From assembly GCA_964489425.1 (NCBI GenBank), contig CAZAYP010000003.1:100257-164256 (forward strand): a DNA stretch of 64,000 bases, read 5' to 3'. Shown piece after piece: positions 15,751 through 24,599 of the stretch. Under the pieces are notes generated by a model. It worked only from the letters and a program-made list of their open reading frames with translations, made no database searches and was not told the origin of the DNA. A program made the position numbers and the translations under genes. Source of the stretch: CAZAYP01 sp964489425 [NCBI: uncultured Verrucomicrobiota bacterium] (GTDB lineage Bacteria > Verrucomicrobiota > Kiritimatiellia > RZYC01). Each line of letters opens with the position of its first letter. Position 1 is the stretch's first letter.

Positions 15751-16406
15751 TGAGCACCAACAATGCAGACAACGCCCCTGCCGATAATGAGGGGGCCTTG
15801 AAGTCAGAGTCGTCAACATGCTGCGAACCAAGCTGTGGTTGTCATGCCACGGGACCGGCCCCGCGCTATCGCTGGATCATTGGCGTTATCGTACTGGTAG
15901 CGGCAGGTGTCCTTGTCGCTCGAGCCGTGGTTAAGAACGGGGGTGCTGCACCGGTATCACCGGCGGCAGGTTTTTCGGCTGGACTCTCACCAGCAGCGCC
16001 GGCACCACCCGCGCAGGGAACACCCCCGCAGAGCAAGGTAATCCAAGCGCTCTCCGATTTGAATACGGTAGCGGTCAATTCCGATGCGGTTTTCGTATTC
16101 ATCCCGGGCAAGGATACCAGCACGGAGAAAGACGTGATGCTGGAAATTCAAAATGCCGCACGAGCCATTGAAACCCGCGCGGGCAATAATATCGGGCTTT
16201 TCACGCTGAAATTGGACTCGCCGGATTATGCCCAGATCATGTCCCAAGTTACCCCGCCGGGGGTGCTGGCATTGGTCAAAGGTCGTGGGATGAATGCGGT
16301 ATCCGGAGATATTACCGAGGCTAAGTTAGTCCAGGCTTTCGTGAGCGCGGCCAGCGCAGGCGGAGGGTGCGGCCCGGCCGCCAGCTCTGGCTGCTGCCCG
16401 AGGTAG
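15750..16406 (+). CDS. Cys-rich membrane-anchored thioredoxin-like protein of the ars operon
   Basis: The 218-residue protein has a cytoplasmic N-terminus with a cysteine cluster (TCCEPSCGCH, about 23-32), one membrane helix (about 40-60) and a Pro/Ala-rich spacer. A thioredoxin-like fold follows (AVFVFIPGKDTS, a long helix, V-T-P-P-G-V-L-A-L cis-Pro-like turn) that lacks a CxxC. The C-terminus ends in GGGCGPAASSGCCPR. The two Cys clusters could bind As(III) or metal on both sides of the membrane. I do not recognise a named family. It is followed by a CcdA-like gene at 8 nt. Confidence 0.65.
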   Translation: MSTNNADNAPADNEGALKSESSTCCEPSCGCHATGPAPRYRWIIGVIVLVAAGVLVARAVVKNGGAAPVSPAAGFSAGLSPAAPAPPAQGTPPQSKVIQALSDLNTVAVNSDAVFVFIPGKDTSTEKDVMLEIQNAARAIETRAGNNIGLFTLKLDSPDYAQIMSQVTPPGVLALVKGRGMNAVSGDITEAKLVQAFVSAASAGGGCGPAASSGCCPR

Positions 16407-16413
16407 CAAGGCC

Positions 16414-17112
16414 ATGCTGAACCAGATTACCGAAGCGCTGCAGGCGGCCAGCATGGGGCCAACCGCTTTGCCGCTCGCGTTCCTGCTGGGTCTGGTTAGT
16501 GCCGTGGCGAGCGCTTGTTGCACCCTGCCAGCCACGGGGATGTTGGTAGCCTATTCCGGTACGCGGCAGGATATGGATCAGCGCGCCGCCTTAACCTCCG
16601 CGATCTGCTTTCTGATCGGCACAACGACGGCTTTGATTATCCTGGGGCTCGTAGCCGGATTTATCGGGCAGACCGCGCAATCGTTTCTGGGCCGATATTG
16701 GAGGGTATTTGCCGGGGCGGCCGCGATTATTTTAGGGTTGGCGGCATTGAAACTGCTGCCGTTCCACCTGCCCCAATGGAATCGGGGCGCGGGAACCTCA
16801 ACGGCCGGTGGCGGGAAATTAAGCGCAGCACTGGTGGGCATGTTGCTGGGTGGGGGGGTGGCCGCCTGTTCACTGCCGTGTAATCCCGGCATATTCATTG
16901 TGATCGGCGCCAGCATACTGATGGGCCGTGTCCTATGGGGCGCGGCTTTGATGGCTGCGTTCGCAATCGGGTTCAGCCTGCCACTGGCGGCCATCATTTT
17001 CGGCGTGTCGTTTGGGAAGGCCTCCGTCAAGGCGCAAAAAGCTGAGGCGGCGATTCGCATGATCGCCGGCCTTCTGCTGGTGGGCGCCGGGTTTTATCTA
17101 TTGGCGAGTTAG
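16414..17112 (+). CDS. second CcdA-like membrane protein
   Basis: A 232-residue six-helix protein with paired cysteines in A-S-A-C-C-T-L-P-A-T (first helix) and A-C-S-L-P-C-N-P-G-I (fourth helix), the positions used by CcdA for transmembrane electron transfer. The CCTLP motif differs from the usual SPCxxPxxP, so the partner may be the adjoining Cys-rich protein rather than cytochrome c factors. Confidence 0.8.
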   Translation: MLNQITEALQAASMGPTALPLAFLLGLVSAVASACCTLPATGMLVAYSGTRQDMDQRAALTSAICFLIGTTTALIILGLVAGFIGQTAQSFLGRYWRVFAGAAAIILGLAALKLLPFHLPQWNRGAGTSTAGGGKLSAALVGMLLGGGVAACSLPCNPGIFIVIGASILMGRVLWGAALMAAFAIGFSLPLAAIIFGVSFGKASVKAQKAEAAIRMIAGLLLVGAGFYLLAS

Positions 17113-17144
17113 GGAAATAATGGGAACAAGCTGGGAATTGCCGG

Positions 17145-18422
17145 ATGACAAAGCCTGATAAGCTAAGAGTTCTCTTCCTCTGCACAGGCAATTCGTGCCG
17201 AAGCCAGATGGCCGAAGGTTGGGCGCGGCATCTGAAGGGCGACGTCATCCAGGCGTATTCCGCAGGCCTCGAAGTGCACGGGCTCAATCCCAACGCGGTC
17301 AAGGTCATGGCTGAGGCGGGGGTGGATATTTCCCAGCATCGCTCAAAGCAGGTCCCATCGCTTGCGAACGTGGGTTTCGACTACGTCGTGACCGTCTGCG
17401 ACAACGCGCACGAAACATGTCCACTATTTCCAGGCACAACCAAGGTGTTCCACATGGGGTTTGACGATCCCCCGCGCTTAGCGAAAACGGCCAAGACCGA
17501 GGAGGAGGCGCTTGCGCATTACCGCCGGGTGCGCGATGAAATCCGTGCATTGGTTGAAAAAATGCCTGATATTTTGCTGACTTCTAACGCCAGCGTGGGC
17601 AACCACCATGAACATCAAAGGGAAAGGCCGATTATGATGGAATCACAACAAGACAAGGTCCGGGAACAGGTTCGTCAGCGCTATGCCGGGATTGCCAAAG
17701 CCGGCGGCAGTTGTTGCGGAGGCGGCGGATGTTGTACCCCGGCCCCATCGACCGATCCGGGTGCGTCGGCAAAGATTGGATACGATCCCGCGGATATGGC
17801 GGCCGCTCCGGAAGGGGCGAATATGGGGCTGGGGTGTGGGAATCCTCAAGCCATTGCCAGCCTTAAGCCGGGCGAAACCGTGGTGGATTTGGGAAGTGGC
17901 GGCGGGTTCGACTGTTTCTTGGCGGCCAACAAGGTGGGTCCTGCCGGTCGTGTCATCGGCATTGATATGACTCCCGAGATGGTCAGCAAAGCGCGCGCTA
18001 ACGCCCTGAAGGGCGGCTATCGCAACGTCGAGTTTCGGCTAGGAGAGATCGAGCATTTACCGATGGCGGATGGAACGGCCGATGTGCTTATTTCCAACTG
18101 CGTCATCAATCTTTCTCCGGACAAGGCCCAAACGTATGCCGACGCTTATCGGGTCTTGCGTGCGGGTGGACGTTTGGCCATTTCGGATGTGGTGGCGATA
18201 CGCGATATTCCTGCCGACATTAAAAGCAATCTGGACTCCTTCAGCGGTTGCGTCGCCGGCGCCGCGCAGGTTGCGGAGATCGAAAAGATGCTGCATGCCG
18301 TCGGTTTCGTGGATGTACACGTGTCAGTCCAAGAGGATAGCCGGCATTTTATCAAGGATTGGTTCCCGGGAAGCGGCGCGGAAAAATATGTCCGGTCCGC
18401 GTCCATTACAGCACGTAAATAA
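17145..18422 (+). CDS. arsenate reductase ArsC fused to arsenite methyltransferase ArsM
   Basis: One 425-residue frame. Residues 1-150 are a thioredoxin-coupled, low-molecular-weight-phosphatase-type ArsC: P-loop C13-T-G-N-S-C-R19, and relay cysteines C85 and C92. Residues 164-425 are ArsM: SAM motif V-V-D-L-G-S-G-G-G, and arsenic-binding C231 (GLGCGNP), C319 (SNCVIN) and C369 (SGCVAG), after a Gly/Cys-rich segment with C190/C191/C196/C197. The ArsM part could also start separately at the ATG-ATG at 17634/17637, which has AAAGGGAAAGG upstream. The fused enzyme would convert arsenate to arsenite and then methylate it. Confidence 0.88.
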   Translation: MTKPDKLRVLFLCTGNSCRSQMAEGWARHLKGDVIQAYSAGLEVHGLNPNAVKVMAEAGVDISQHRSKQVPSLANVGFDYVVTVCDNAHETCPLFPGTTKVFHMGFDDPPRLAKTAKTEEEALAHYRRVRDEIRALVEKMPDILLTSNASVGNHHEHQRERPIMMESQQDKVREQVRQRYAGIAKAGGSCCGGGGCCTPAPSTDPGASAKIGYDPADMAAAPEGANMGLGCGNPQAIASLKPGETVVDLGSGGGFDCFLAANKVGPAGRVIGIDMTPEMVSKARANALKGGYRNVEFRLGEIEHLPMADGTADVLISNCVINLSPDKAQTYADAYRVLRAGGRLAISDVVAIRDIPADIKSNLDSFSGCVAGAAQVAEIEKMLHAVGFVDVHVSVQEDSRHFIKDWFPGSGAEKYVRSASITARK

Positions 18423-18520
18423 ACATACCCCGGCTTGGCCGGTTGCTGGCCGCATAATGGCCATTCGGGGGACAAGGTGGTCGTGTTTCACACCATGGAG
18501 ATAATGGAAAGGAGCGGGTG

Positions 18521-19723
18521 ATGAATCAAACCGGGGAACGCAAGCTGACCAACGTGTTCGAGCGTTACCTGACCGTCTGGGTGGCGCTATGCATCGTCGC
18601 CGGAATTGCGCTCGGCAAGGTGGCGCCGGGCATGGCCAAGACGCTCGACGGCCTCTCGGTTTTCGTGAACGGCGCGCCGGTGGTGTCCATCCCGATTGCG
18701 ATCTGCCTCTTCTTCATGATGTATCCCATCATGGTGAAGATCGATTTTGCCTCCGTGGTGAAAGCCGGCCGGAGCGGCAAGCCGGTCTGGTTGACGCTGT
18801 TTGTGAATTGGGCCATTAAACCCTTCACCATGTATGCGATCGCCCTATTGTTCCTTGGCTTTTTGTTCCGGGGGCTGATCGGCGCCGAGGCCACCGACCT
18901 GGTTAAGATGCCGTTCGGTTTGGACCTCGCTGTGGGCGCCACGCACGGCGCGGGCACGGTGGTCATGCACGCCGGCGTCAAAATGCTGCAGGTGCCCTTG
19001 TGGCGCAGCTATTTCGCCGGATGTATTCTCCTGGGCATCGCGCCCTGCACGGCCATGGTGCTGGTGTGGGGCTACCTGGCCCGCGGCAACGACGGGCTGA
19101 CGCTAATCATGGTGGCTATAAATTCGCTGTCCATGCTCGTGCTCTACGGCGTATTGGGCGGGTTCCTGCTGGGTGTGGGCAGACTCCCGGTGCCTTGGCA
19201 GGCGCTGTTGCTCTCCATCGTCATTTATGTGGCCCTGCCGCTGGTGGCCGGCTACTTCTCGCGAAAGTGGATCATCCAAGCCAAGGGCGAGCGATGGTTC
19301 ACGGAGAAGTTTCTGCACGTGTTGACGCCCATCACGATCATCGCGTTGCTGACGACACTCGTCCTGCTGTTCAGCTTCAAGGGCGAAACGATCCTCAGCA
19401 ATCCGCTGACCATTCTCTGGATCGCGATCCCGCTGTTTATCCAGACCATGCTGATCTTCTGGCTGGGCTACGGGTGGGCCAAGCTGTTGAAACTGCCCTA
19501 CGTCGATGCTGCGCCGGCGGCCATGATCGGCGCATCCAATCACTTCGAGGTCGCCATCGCCACGGCTACGATGCTGTTCGGCCTATCCTCGGGCGCGGCC
19601 CTGGCAACGGTAGTCGGCGTTTTGATCGAGGTTCCGGTGATGCTTTGGCTCGTCCGGATTTGTCTGAGAACCCAGTCGTGGTTCGGTTCGCCAGCTTCCA
19701 ATCATCCTATGGAGCGCAATTGA
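18521..19723 (+). CDS. arsenite efflux permease Acr3
   Basis: A 400-residue, ten-helix member of the ACR3/BASS superfamily. The essential Cys is in [11 protein letters not shown] and the conserved Glu in [11 protein letters not shown]. Between F-L-F-R-G-L and Y-F-A-G-C-I-L there is a segment of about 50 residues ([12 protein letters not shown]... with [13 protein letters not shown]) that is longer than the loop I expect in ACR3. Start: ATG at 18521, with AAGGAG 6 nt upstream. It exports As(III) made by ArsC. Confidence 0.9.
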   Translation: MNQTGERKLTNVFERYLTVWVALCIVAGIALGKVAPGMAKTLDGLSVFVNGAPVVSIPIAICLFFMMYPIMVKIDFASVVKAGRSGKPVWLTLFVNWAIKPFTMYAIALLFLGFLFRGLIGAEATDLVKMPFGLDLAVGATHGAGTVVMHAGVKMLQVPLWRSYFAGCILLGIAPCTAMVLVWGYLARGNDGLTLIMVAINSLSMLVLYGVLGGFLLGVGRLPVPWQALLLSIVIYVALPLVAGYFSRKWIIQAKGERWFTEKFLHVLTPITIIALLTTLVLLFSFKGETILSNPLTILWIAIPLFIQTMLIFWLGYGWAKLLKLPYVDAAPAAMIGASNHFEVAIATATMLFGLSSGAALATVVGVLIEVPVMLWLVRICLRTQSWFGSPASNHPMERN

Positions 19724-19890
19724 ACGGCTCGCCATAGGCTTATACCTGTCGCGGTGCGCGTCAAAGGTGACCGGATCGCAAAATGGGTTGCGCCGGCGGC
19801 CCGGTTGAGCGTATATGGAATCACAATGAATGGCCCGAATTTCCATCCCATGGCGCCTTGCAGGGCCGCGCGCAGCGCGGGGCGGATGCC

Positions 19891-20706
19891 ATGCCGGTGA
19901 TTTCCAATCCCGACCATCCCCTGGGGGTGTTTGATTCGGGCGTGGGCGGGCTGACGGTGGTGCGGCAGATCGTCGCGCGCCTGCCGCGGGAACGGGTCGT
20001 GTATTTCGGCGACACCGCGCGCGTGCCGTATGGCACCAAGTCGCGCGAGGCGGTGATCCGGTTTTCCAAGGAGAACATCATTGCCCTGCTGCATCACAAG
20101 GTGAAGCTGGTGGTGATCGCCTGCAACACGGCCACCAGCTGGGCGCTGGAAGAGCTGCGGGAGACGTTCCCGCTGCCCATGCTCGGGGTGATCGAGCCCG
20201 GCGCCCGGCGCGCCGTGCAGGCCACCCGCAACCGCCGGATCGGCGTCATCGCCACGCAGTCCACAGTCCGCAGCCGGGCCTACGACCGGCATATCCAGGC
20301 GTTGGCGCGCGGCGTCCGGGTTTACAGCCAGGCCTGCCCGTTGCTGGTGCCCCTGGTGGAGGAAGGCTGGCTGGACCACCCGGTGACCCGCCTGGTGGCC
20401 GCCGAATACCTGCGGCCGCTGAAGCGGCAGAAAGTCGACACCCTCATTCTCGGCTGCACCCACTACCCGCTGCTCAAACCCCTGCTGCAGGAACTCATGG
20501 GGCCGCAAGTGACCCTCGTGGATTCGGCCGAGGAGGTGGCGCGCGAGACGCAGGCCCTGCTGGACCGCGAGCATCTGCGCCGCACCCGCAAGCCGACCGG
20601 CGCGCACACGTTCCTGGTGAGCGACGAGCCGCGCCATTTTGCCGCCATGGCCCAGCGCTTTCTCGGCCGGCGGCTGCGCAGCGTGCGCCAGTGGCGCGAT
20701 GCGTGA
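19891..20706 (+). CDS. murI: glutamate racemase
   Basis: A 271-residue enzyme with G-V-F-D-S-G-V-G-G-L-T-V at the start, the first catalytic Cys in V-I-A-C-N-T-A-T and the second in L-G-C-T-H-Y-P-L-L. It makes D-glutamate for peptidoglycan. Start: ATG at 19891, directly before the conserved strand; the frame upstream has no family character. The 167-nt gap after acr3 and the switch in function mark the end of the arsenic island. Confidence 0.94.
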   Translation: MPVISNPDHPLGVFDSGVGGLTVVRQIVARLPRERVVYFGDTARVPYGTKSREAVIRFSKENIIALLHHKVKLVVIACNTATSWALEELRETFPLPMLGVIEPGARRAVQATRNRRIGVIATQSTVRSRAYDRHIQALARGVRVYSQACPLLVPLVEEGWLDHPVTRLVAAEYLRPLKRQKVDTLILGCTHYPLLKPLLQELMGPQVTLVDSAEEVARETQALLDREHLRRTRKPTGAHTFLVSDEPRHFAAMAQRFLGRRLRSVRQWRDA

Positions 20707-20709
20707 TGC

Positions 20710-20725
20710 CCCGGCGCGCGCCGGG
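20710..20725. terminator. GC-rich palindrome between convergent genes
   Basis: The perfect palindrome CCCGGCGCGCGCCGGG lies between the ends of murI (plus) and the GH57-like gene (minus). It could act on both strands, but no U-run follows, so termination is inferred. Confidence 0.4.
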
Positions 20726-20727
20726 CG

Positions 20728-23700
20728 TTACGGCCGCCGGACCTGGCTGCGGTAATAGCCGGCCGGGCCGCGGTTGGTGACCGTGATCAGCAGCACCCCG
20801 CCGGTGGCGCTGCCCGGCCAGTCCAGGCCCAGCGGCTGCCAGGTCGCCAGCAGGTTGGTGGCGAACCACAGGTCGTAGAGGCTGGCGCTGGTCGTGCGCG
20901 GCCCGAGACGCAGTTGCATGACTTCGCCGGCATCTGTCGCGGCGCGCGACACGTTGAACACCGACCCGGCATCGCGCGGATCGGACCCGGCGATGGTTTC
21001 GGCGCCGTCGGGCATGCGGTCGCCGTCGGTGTCCGCCAACTCTGGATCGGTGCCCAGCGCTGCTTCGTTGGTATTGGCCAACCCGTCGCCATCCACATCG
21101 CGCGCGCTGGCCAGGCTGAAGGCGACGGCCACGGTAAAGTTAGTGGCCGTGTTCCAGGTCTCGAACTGTTCAGTCAGCGGCAGGACCCGGTGGTCCCAGC
21201 CGGCGTTGACAATGCTGTTGGTGACCAGGCCGCAGTTGCGGCCGGCCACGACGTAGGCAGCGCCGCCCGCGCTGTTGGCCAGCCCGCGGAACGAGGCGTC
21301 CTGCTCCTTTTGCAGGCGGGCCGGGCCGTTCAGCATCAGGTCGAGCTGGTTGGGCCCGAATCCAAACCGGGTGTAGAGCGTGCCCACGTCCGGCGCCACG
21401 GCGTACGCGGCCCGCGCCACGTCGCGGCCCGTGTCCAGCGCGACGGTCTTGCGCACGCGGCCGTCGCTGGAAACAAACGCCCAGCTCCCGGCGCTGGCCG
21501 TCGGCGGCGTGGCGGCAAAGTCCATGTCCACGTAATGGTTGCCGTTCAGGCCGCTGTTGTAGCGGTCCTTGAACGCGGAGCAACGGTTGTTGTCCGCGCC
21601 CTCGTTCTCGTGCTCCTCGGCCGGGTTGGCGACCAAGGCGCCGACCACGGCGAGGGCGTCGCCGGCAAGGGCGTTGGTGTCGTAGACGAACGCGCGCACC
21701 AGGCGCGCGCCCCAGCGCTCGTAGCACAGGTACACCTTGTTGTTGCACAGGATGTACTCGGCCTGGGTGTCCAGGTCCACGTCGCGCGCCACGGCTTGCG
21801 GCGCAGGGCCCTGGGCGCCGGAACGGACGTCCGCCACCCAGCGGTCCACGTCGGCCAGCGCGGCGAGCTGGCGCACGTGGCCGTGCAGGCGCAGCGCCCA
21901 ACCGGAGGTGTTGTCGCCGGTGCTGTCCTCGTAGGCCTCGTCGCAGTTGCCGGCGGCCACGCCACGGGTGAACCCGCCCTGGGCCAGGTCCTGGTAGTTG
22001 CGCGACTTGTACTGGTCGGGGTTGGCGTCCTCGTCGTGCCAGGCGGTCTCGTAGACCATGGCGCTGAACGACCATTCCGCGAGCCGCCGCAGGTTGGTGC
22101 TGGCGATGGCCTGGATCGCGTCCCACGAGTCGCGGAACAGGGTGCCGGTGGTGTTCATGTCGCCGTAGGGGGGCATGCCAGCCGGGGTTTCCGGGCCGGC
22201 GTCGCCCCAGCGCACCGGCGGCACGCGCGCAAAGAAGCTGGTCTCCGCGCCCGACCCGTAATACCAGTTGTCGTAGGAGTGCTCGCTGGCGCGCTTGAGC
22301 CACTCGTAGGTCTGGGATGGCTTGTCGTAGACGTAGCCGTGATCGATCACCCAGGACCCGTCGCCCTGCGCCCAATCGGTCACGGTCCGTAGGTTAACCA
22401 CCTCGATCCACGGGTGGTTCGCGGCCCAGCGCAACGTGGTATGGATCTGGTCCGCGTTGTTGTTGGGCGTGGACGAGGCAAACGAGTTGCCGGCAAAGGC
22501 TTCCCAATCGTCGAACACCAGGGTGAGCTGGGCCGAGTCGCCGGCGCGCGCCTTCTGCAGCAGGGTGTAGCGGGTGTCGCGGGCCATGCCGCCGTCGTCG
22601 TTGCCGAACTTGGACTGGTCCTCGCGGTCGTTGATCATGAAGCAGATCACGCCGTTCATCTTGTGCGCCTTGTGGTGGTAGACCTCCTCGTCGTTGCCCT
22701 GGCCGCCGGCCCAGCGGCCGCAGTTGTAGGTGTCCCAGCCGGCGTTGGTCTGCTCGCCGGGATAAAACCACCAGTGCAGGTGGGTCACCTCGTCGAGATA
22801 GGTGGCGGAGAATCCGCTCTGGGCGATGTCCTCAAACGTCTTGCCGTCGAGCGGCCCGTTGCCGCGCGCGTGCGGGTTGTTGGTTTCGGAACGGATCACG
22901 CGCTCGGGCACGTGCATGACCTTCATCTCGCTTTCGCTGAGCCCGAAGAGGTGATCCAGAAGCTCGCTGTTCTGGGCGATGCTTTGCTGGTTCACCGCGC
23001 CCTCGAAGTAGGGCATGATATGTTCCGCCAGCACGCCGCCGACGAGGGATCCGGGCCCGTTGGTCACGAACCGGCTCACGCGCGCCAGGAATGTCGGGCC
23101 GTCGCGCGCCGGGTAGCCGGCCTCGGCCGGGTCCTGGTTGGCCCACAGGAACGACATCAGCAGCGTGCCGCTGATATGCAGGTTCACGGGCAGGTTGAAC
23201 ATCTCGGCCGTGTCCAGCAGGCGGATGAACCCCGGGTGCAGGTCGAGGTCGCTGCGGTCCGCGTAAATGTGGCCCTGGGTGCCGGTCTTGGCAGCCACCG
23301 ACTGGTTGGCGTGGGCCACCACGGCGTACTTGGCGCGCCCGGCGCCGGAACTTGCGGCCACAGCGCCGGCCAGCAGGCCGTTGCCGTCGCCCGTGTCGCG
23401 GGTCAGCGTCCCGAAATGGTCCACGATGTCCGCGCCCGCGATTTCGCCCCCGCCGCCCATGGTGCCGTCGCGGCAGGTGAACGCCTGCAGGTTGAGGCTG
23501 GCCAACTGGCCGTTCCAGCCGCGGTCCAGCAGGAACTGGCGCTGGATGCCAAATTCCACGGCGTCCAGGTCGGAGCGCCAGTACCCGCCGCCGCCGTAGC
23601 CGACAAACTGGCTGACGTGGTTGCTCCAGTCCGTAGTGTAGACCGCGGCGGCGCTGCTGTTGTACACGCCGATACAGACCTCCCACGGGTGGTCAGTCCG

Positions 23701-24075
23701 GGTATCGGTATAATCCGGAAACCACTCCTGGCCGCCGGTGGCGCAGTCGATGGCCAGGTACATGTCCACGTTGGCGGCCTGGGCCTCGTAGGCGAGGTCG
23801 AACAGGTCCAGGCGGAAATAGACGTTGGTGCCGTCGTCGTGGGCGTAGAGGGCCACCAGGTCGCGCGACATGTCGTAGCTGTCGCTGAACTTGTACTGGT
23901 CGTCGTTGTTGTCCAGGGCGCGCACATCCGCCTGGCCCCAGTCCTGGAACTCGCGGTACCAGGTCACGCCGCGCTTGTCCGTGCCCACGGCCGGGCCGGG
24001 GCCGATCTCGATCGCGCAGGCCAGGCCCGCCAAGGCGGCCAGGCAGGCGGCAACCGTCATGGTCATGGACTTCAT
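20728..24075 (-). CDS. large secreted GH57/deacetylase-like protein with TSP3 repeats
   Basis: The 1115-residue product has a signal peptide (MKSMTMTVAACLAALAGLACA). The N-terminal ~230 residues are beta-rich. The middle part shows GH57-like features: L-P-V-N-L-H-I-S-G-T-L-L, G-G-V-L-A-E-H-I-M-P-Y-F, H-V-P-E-R-V-I, F-S-A-T-Y-L-D-E and V-F-D-D-W-E-A-F, consistent with a (beta/alpha)7 barrel acting on sugar polymers. Near the C-terminus two calcium-type TSP3 units (D-V-D-G-D-G-L, D-T-D-G-D-R-M-P-D-G) precede a terminal domain of Verrucomicrobia-like style. Start: ATG at 24075 opens the signal peptide. Catalytic activity is not proven. Confidence 0.7.
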   Translation of the reverse strand: MKSMTMTVAACLAALAGLACAIEIGPGPAVGTDKRGVTWYREFQDWGQADVRALDNNDDQYKFSDSYDMSRDLVALYAHDDGTNVYFRLDLFDLAYEAQAANVDMYLAIDCATGGQEWFPDYTDTRTDHPWEVCIGVYNSSAAAVYTTDWSNHVSQFVGYGGGGYWRSDLDAVEFGIQRQFLLDRGWNGQLASLNLQAFTCRDGTMGGGGEIAGADIVDHFGTLTRDTGDGNGLLAGAVAASSGAGRAKYAVVAHANQSVAAKTGTQGHIYADRSDLDLHPGFIRLLDTAEMFNLPVNLHISGTLLMSFLWANQDPAEAGYPARDGPTFLARVSRFVTNGPGSLVGGVLAEHIMPYFEGAVNQQSIAQNSELLDHLFGLSESEMKVMHVPERVIRSETNNPHARGNGPLDGKTFEDIAQSGFSATYLDEVTHLHWWFYPGEQTNAGWDTYNCGRWAGGQGNDEEVYHHKAHKMNGVICFMINDREDQSKFGNDDGGMARDTRYTLLQKARAGDSAQLTLVFDDWEAFAGNSFASSTPNNNADQIHTTLRWAANHPWIEVVNLRTVTDWAQGDGSWVIDHGYVYDKPSQTYEWLKRASEHSYDNWYYGSGAETSFFARVPPVRWGDAGPETPAGMPPYGDMNTTGTLFRDSWDAIQAIASTNLRRLAEWSFSAMVYETAWHDEDANPDQYKSRNYQDLAQGGFTRGVAAGNCDEAYEDSTGDNTSGWALRLHGHVRQLAALADVDRWVADVRSGAQGPAPQAVARDVDLDTQAEYILCNNKVYLCYERWGARLVRAFVYDTNALAGDALAVVGALVANPAEEHENEGADNNRCSAFKDRYNSGLNGNHYVDMDFAATPPTASAGSWAFVSSDGRVRKTVALDTGRDVARAAYAVAPDVGTLYTRFGFGPNQLDLMLNGPARLQKEQDASFRGLANSAGGAAYVVAGRNCGLVTNSIVNAGWDHRVLPLTEQFETWNTATNFTVAVAFSLASARDVDGDGLANTNEAALGTDPELADTDGDRMPDGAETIAGSDPRDAGSVFNVSRAATDAGEVMQLRLGPRTTSASLYDLWFATNLLATWQPLGLDWPGSATGGVLLITVTNRGPAGYYRSQVRRP

Positions 24076-24209
24076 CTGGATGTTTCCTTCAACAAACGAA
24101 TATACACCGACTACATTTACCTTGTGCACAAAAACCGGTTATATGTATATGGGAGGGTGGCAGTGCCGTTGGCAACCATGGGTTGGACATGATCGAAGGA
24201 GCAGACGAA

Positions 24210-24578
24210 ATGTCGTTACTGGTGACAAGCAGGGAGCGGGCGCCCGGCGTGTATCTCGTCATTCTGGAAGGCCGCCTCGACGCATACTCCAGCCGGGTCT
24301 GCGAGGAGCAGATCGTGCCCCTGCTCGCGGCCGCGCGGGACATTATTTTCGACCTCACCAACCTGGCCTATGCCAACAGCCGCGGGCTGAGCGTGATCTT
24401 CAGGATTCGCAAGGAACTCCAGGAAAAACAGGGCCTGGTCCTGCTCGCTTGCCTGCAGGACCGGGTGGCCAAGATCATCGCCATGACCAAGGTGCTGCCC
24501 GCGGAGTCTGTGTTTGCCACGGTGGCCGAGGCCGAACAACACCTGGCGCGGGCCCGTGCCCCCGGCTGCGGGACGTAG
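24210..24578 (+). CDS. STAS domain anti-sigma factor antagonist-like protein
   Basis: A 122-residue single STAS domain with G-R-L-D-A-Y-S-S, I-I-F-D-L-T-N-L-A-Y-A-N-S-R-G-L-S-V-I-F and an L-V-L-L-A-C strand. The Ser in N-S-R-G-L is at the position phosphorylated in SpoIIAA/RsbV proteins. It would act in a partner-switching signal path; no matching kinase or phosphatase is in the window. Start: ATG at 24210 with GAAGGA 9 nt upstream; an ATG at 24189 is also possible. Confidence 0.88.
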   Translation: MSLLVTSRERAPGVYLVILEGRLDAYSSRVCEEQIVPLLAAARDIIFDLTNLAYANSRGLSVIFRIRKELQEKQGLVLLACLQDRVAKIIAMTKVLPAESVFATVAEAEQHLARARAPGCGT

Positions 24579-24599
24579 GCGCCAGCCCGGAACGGCATC

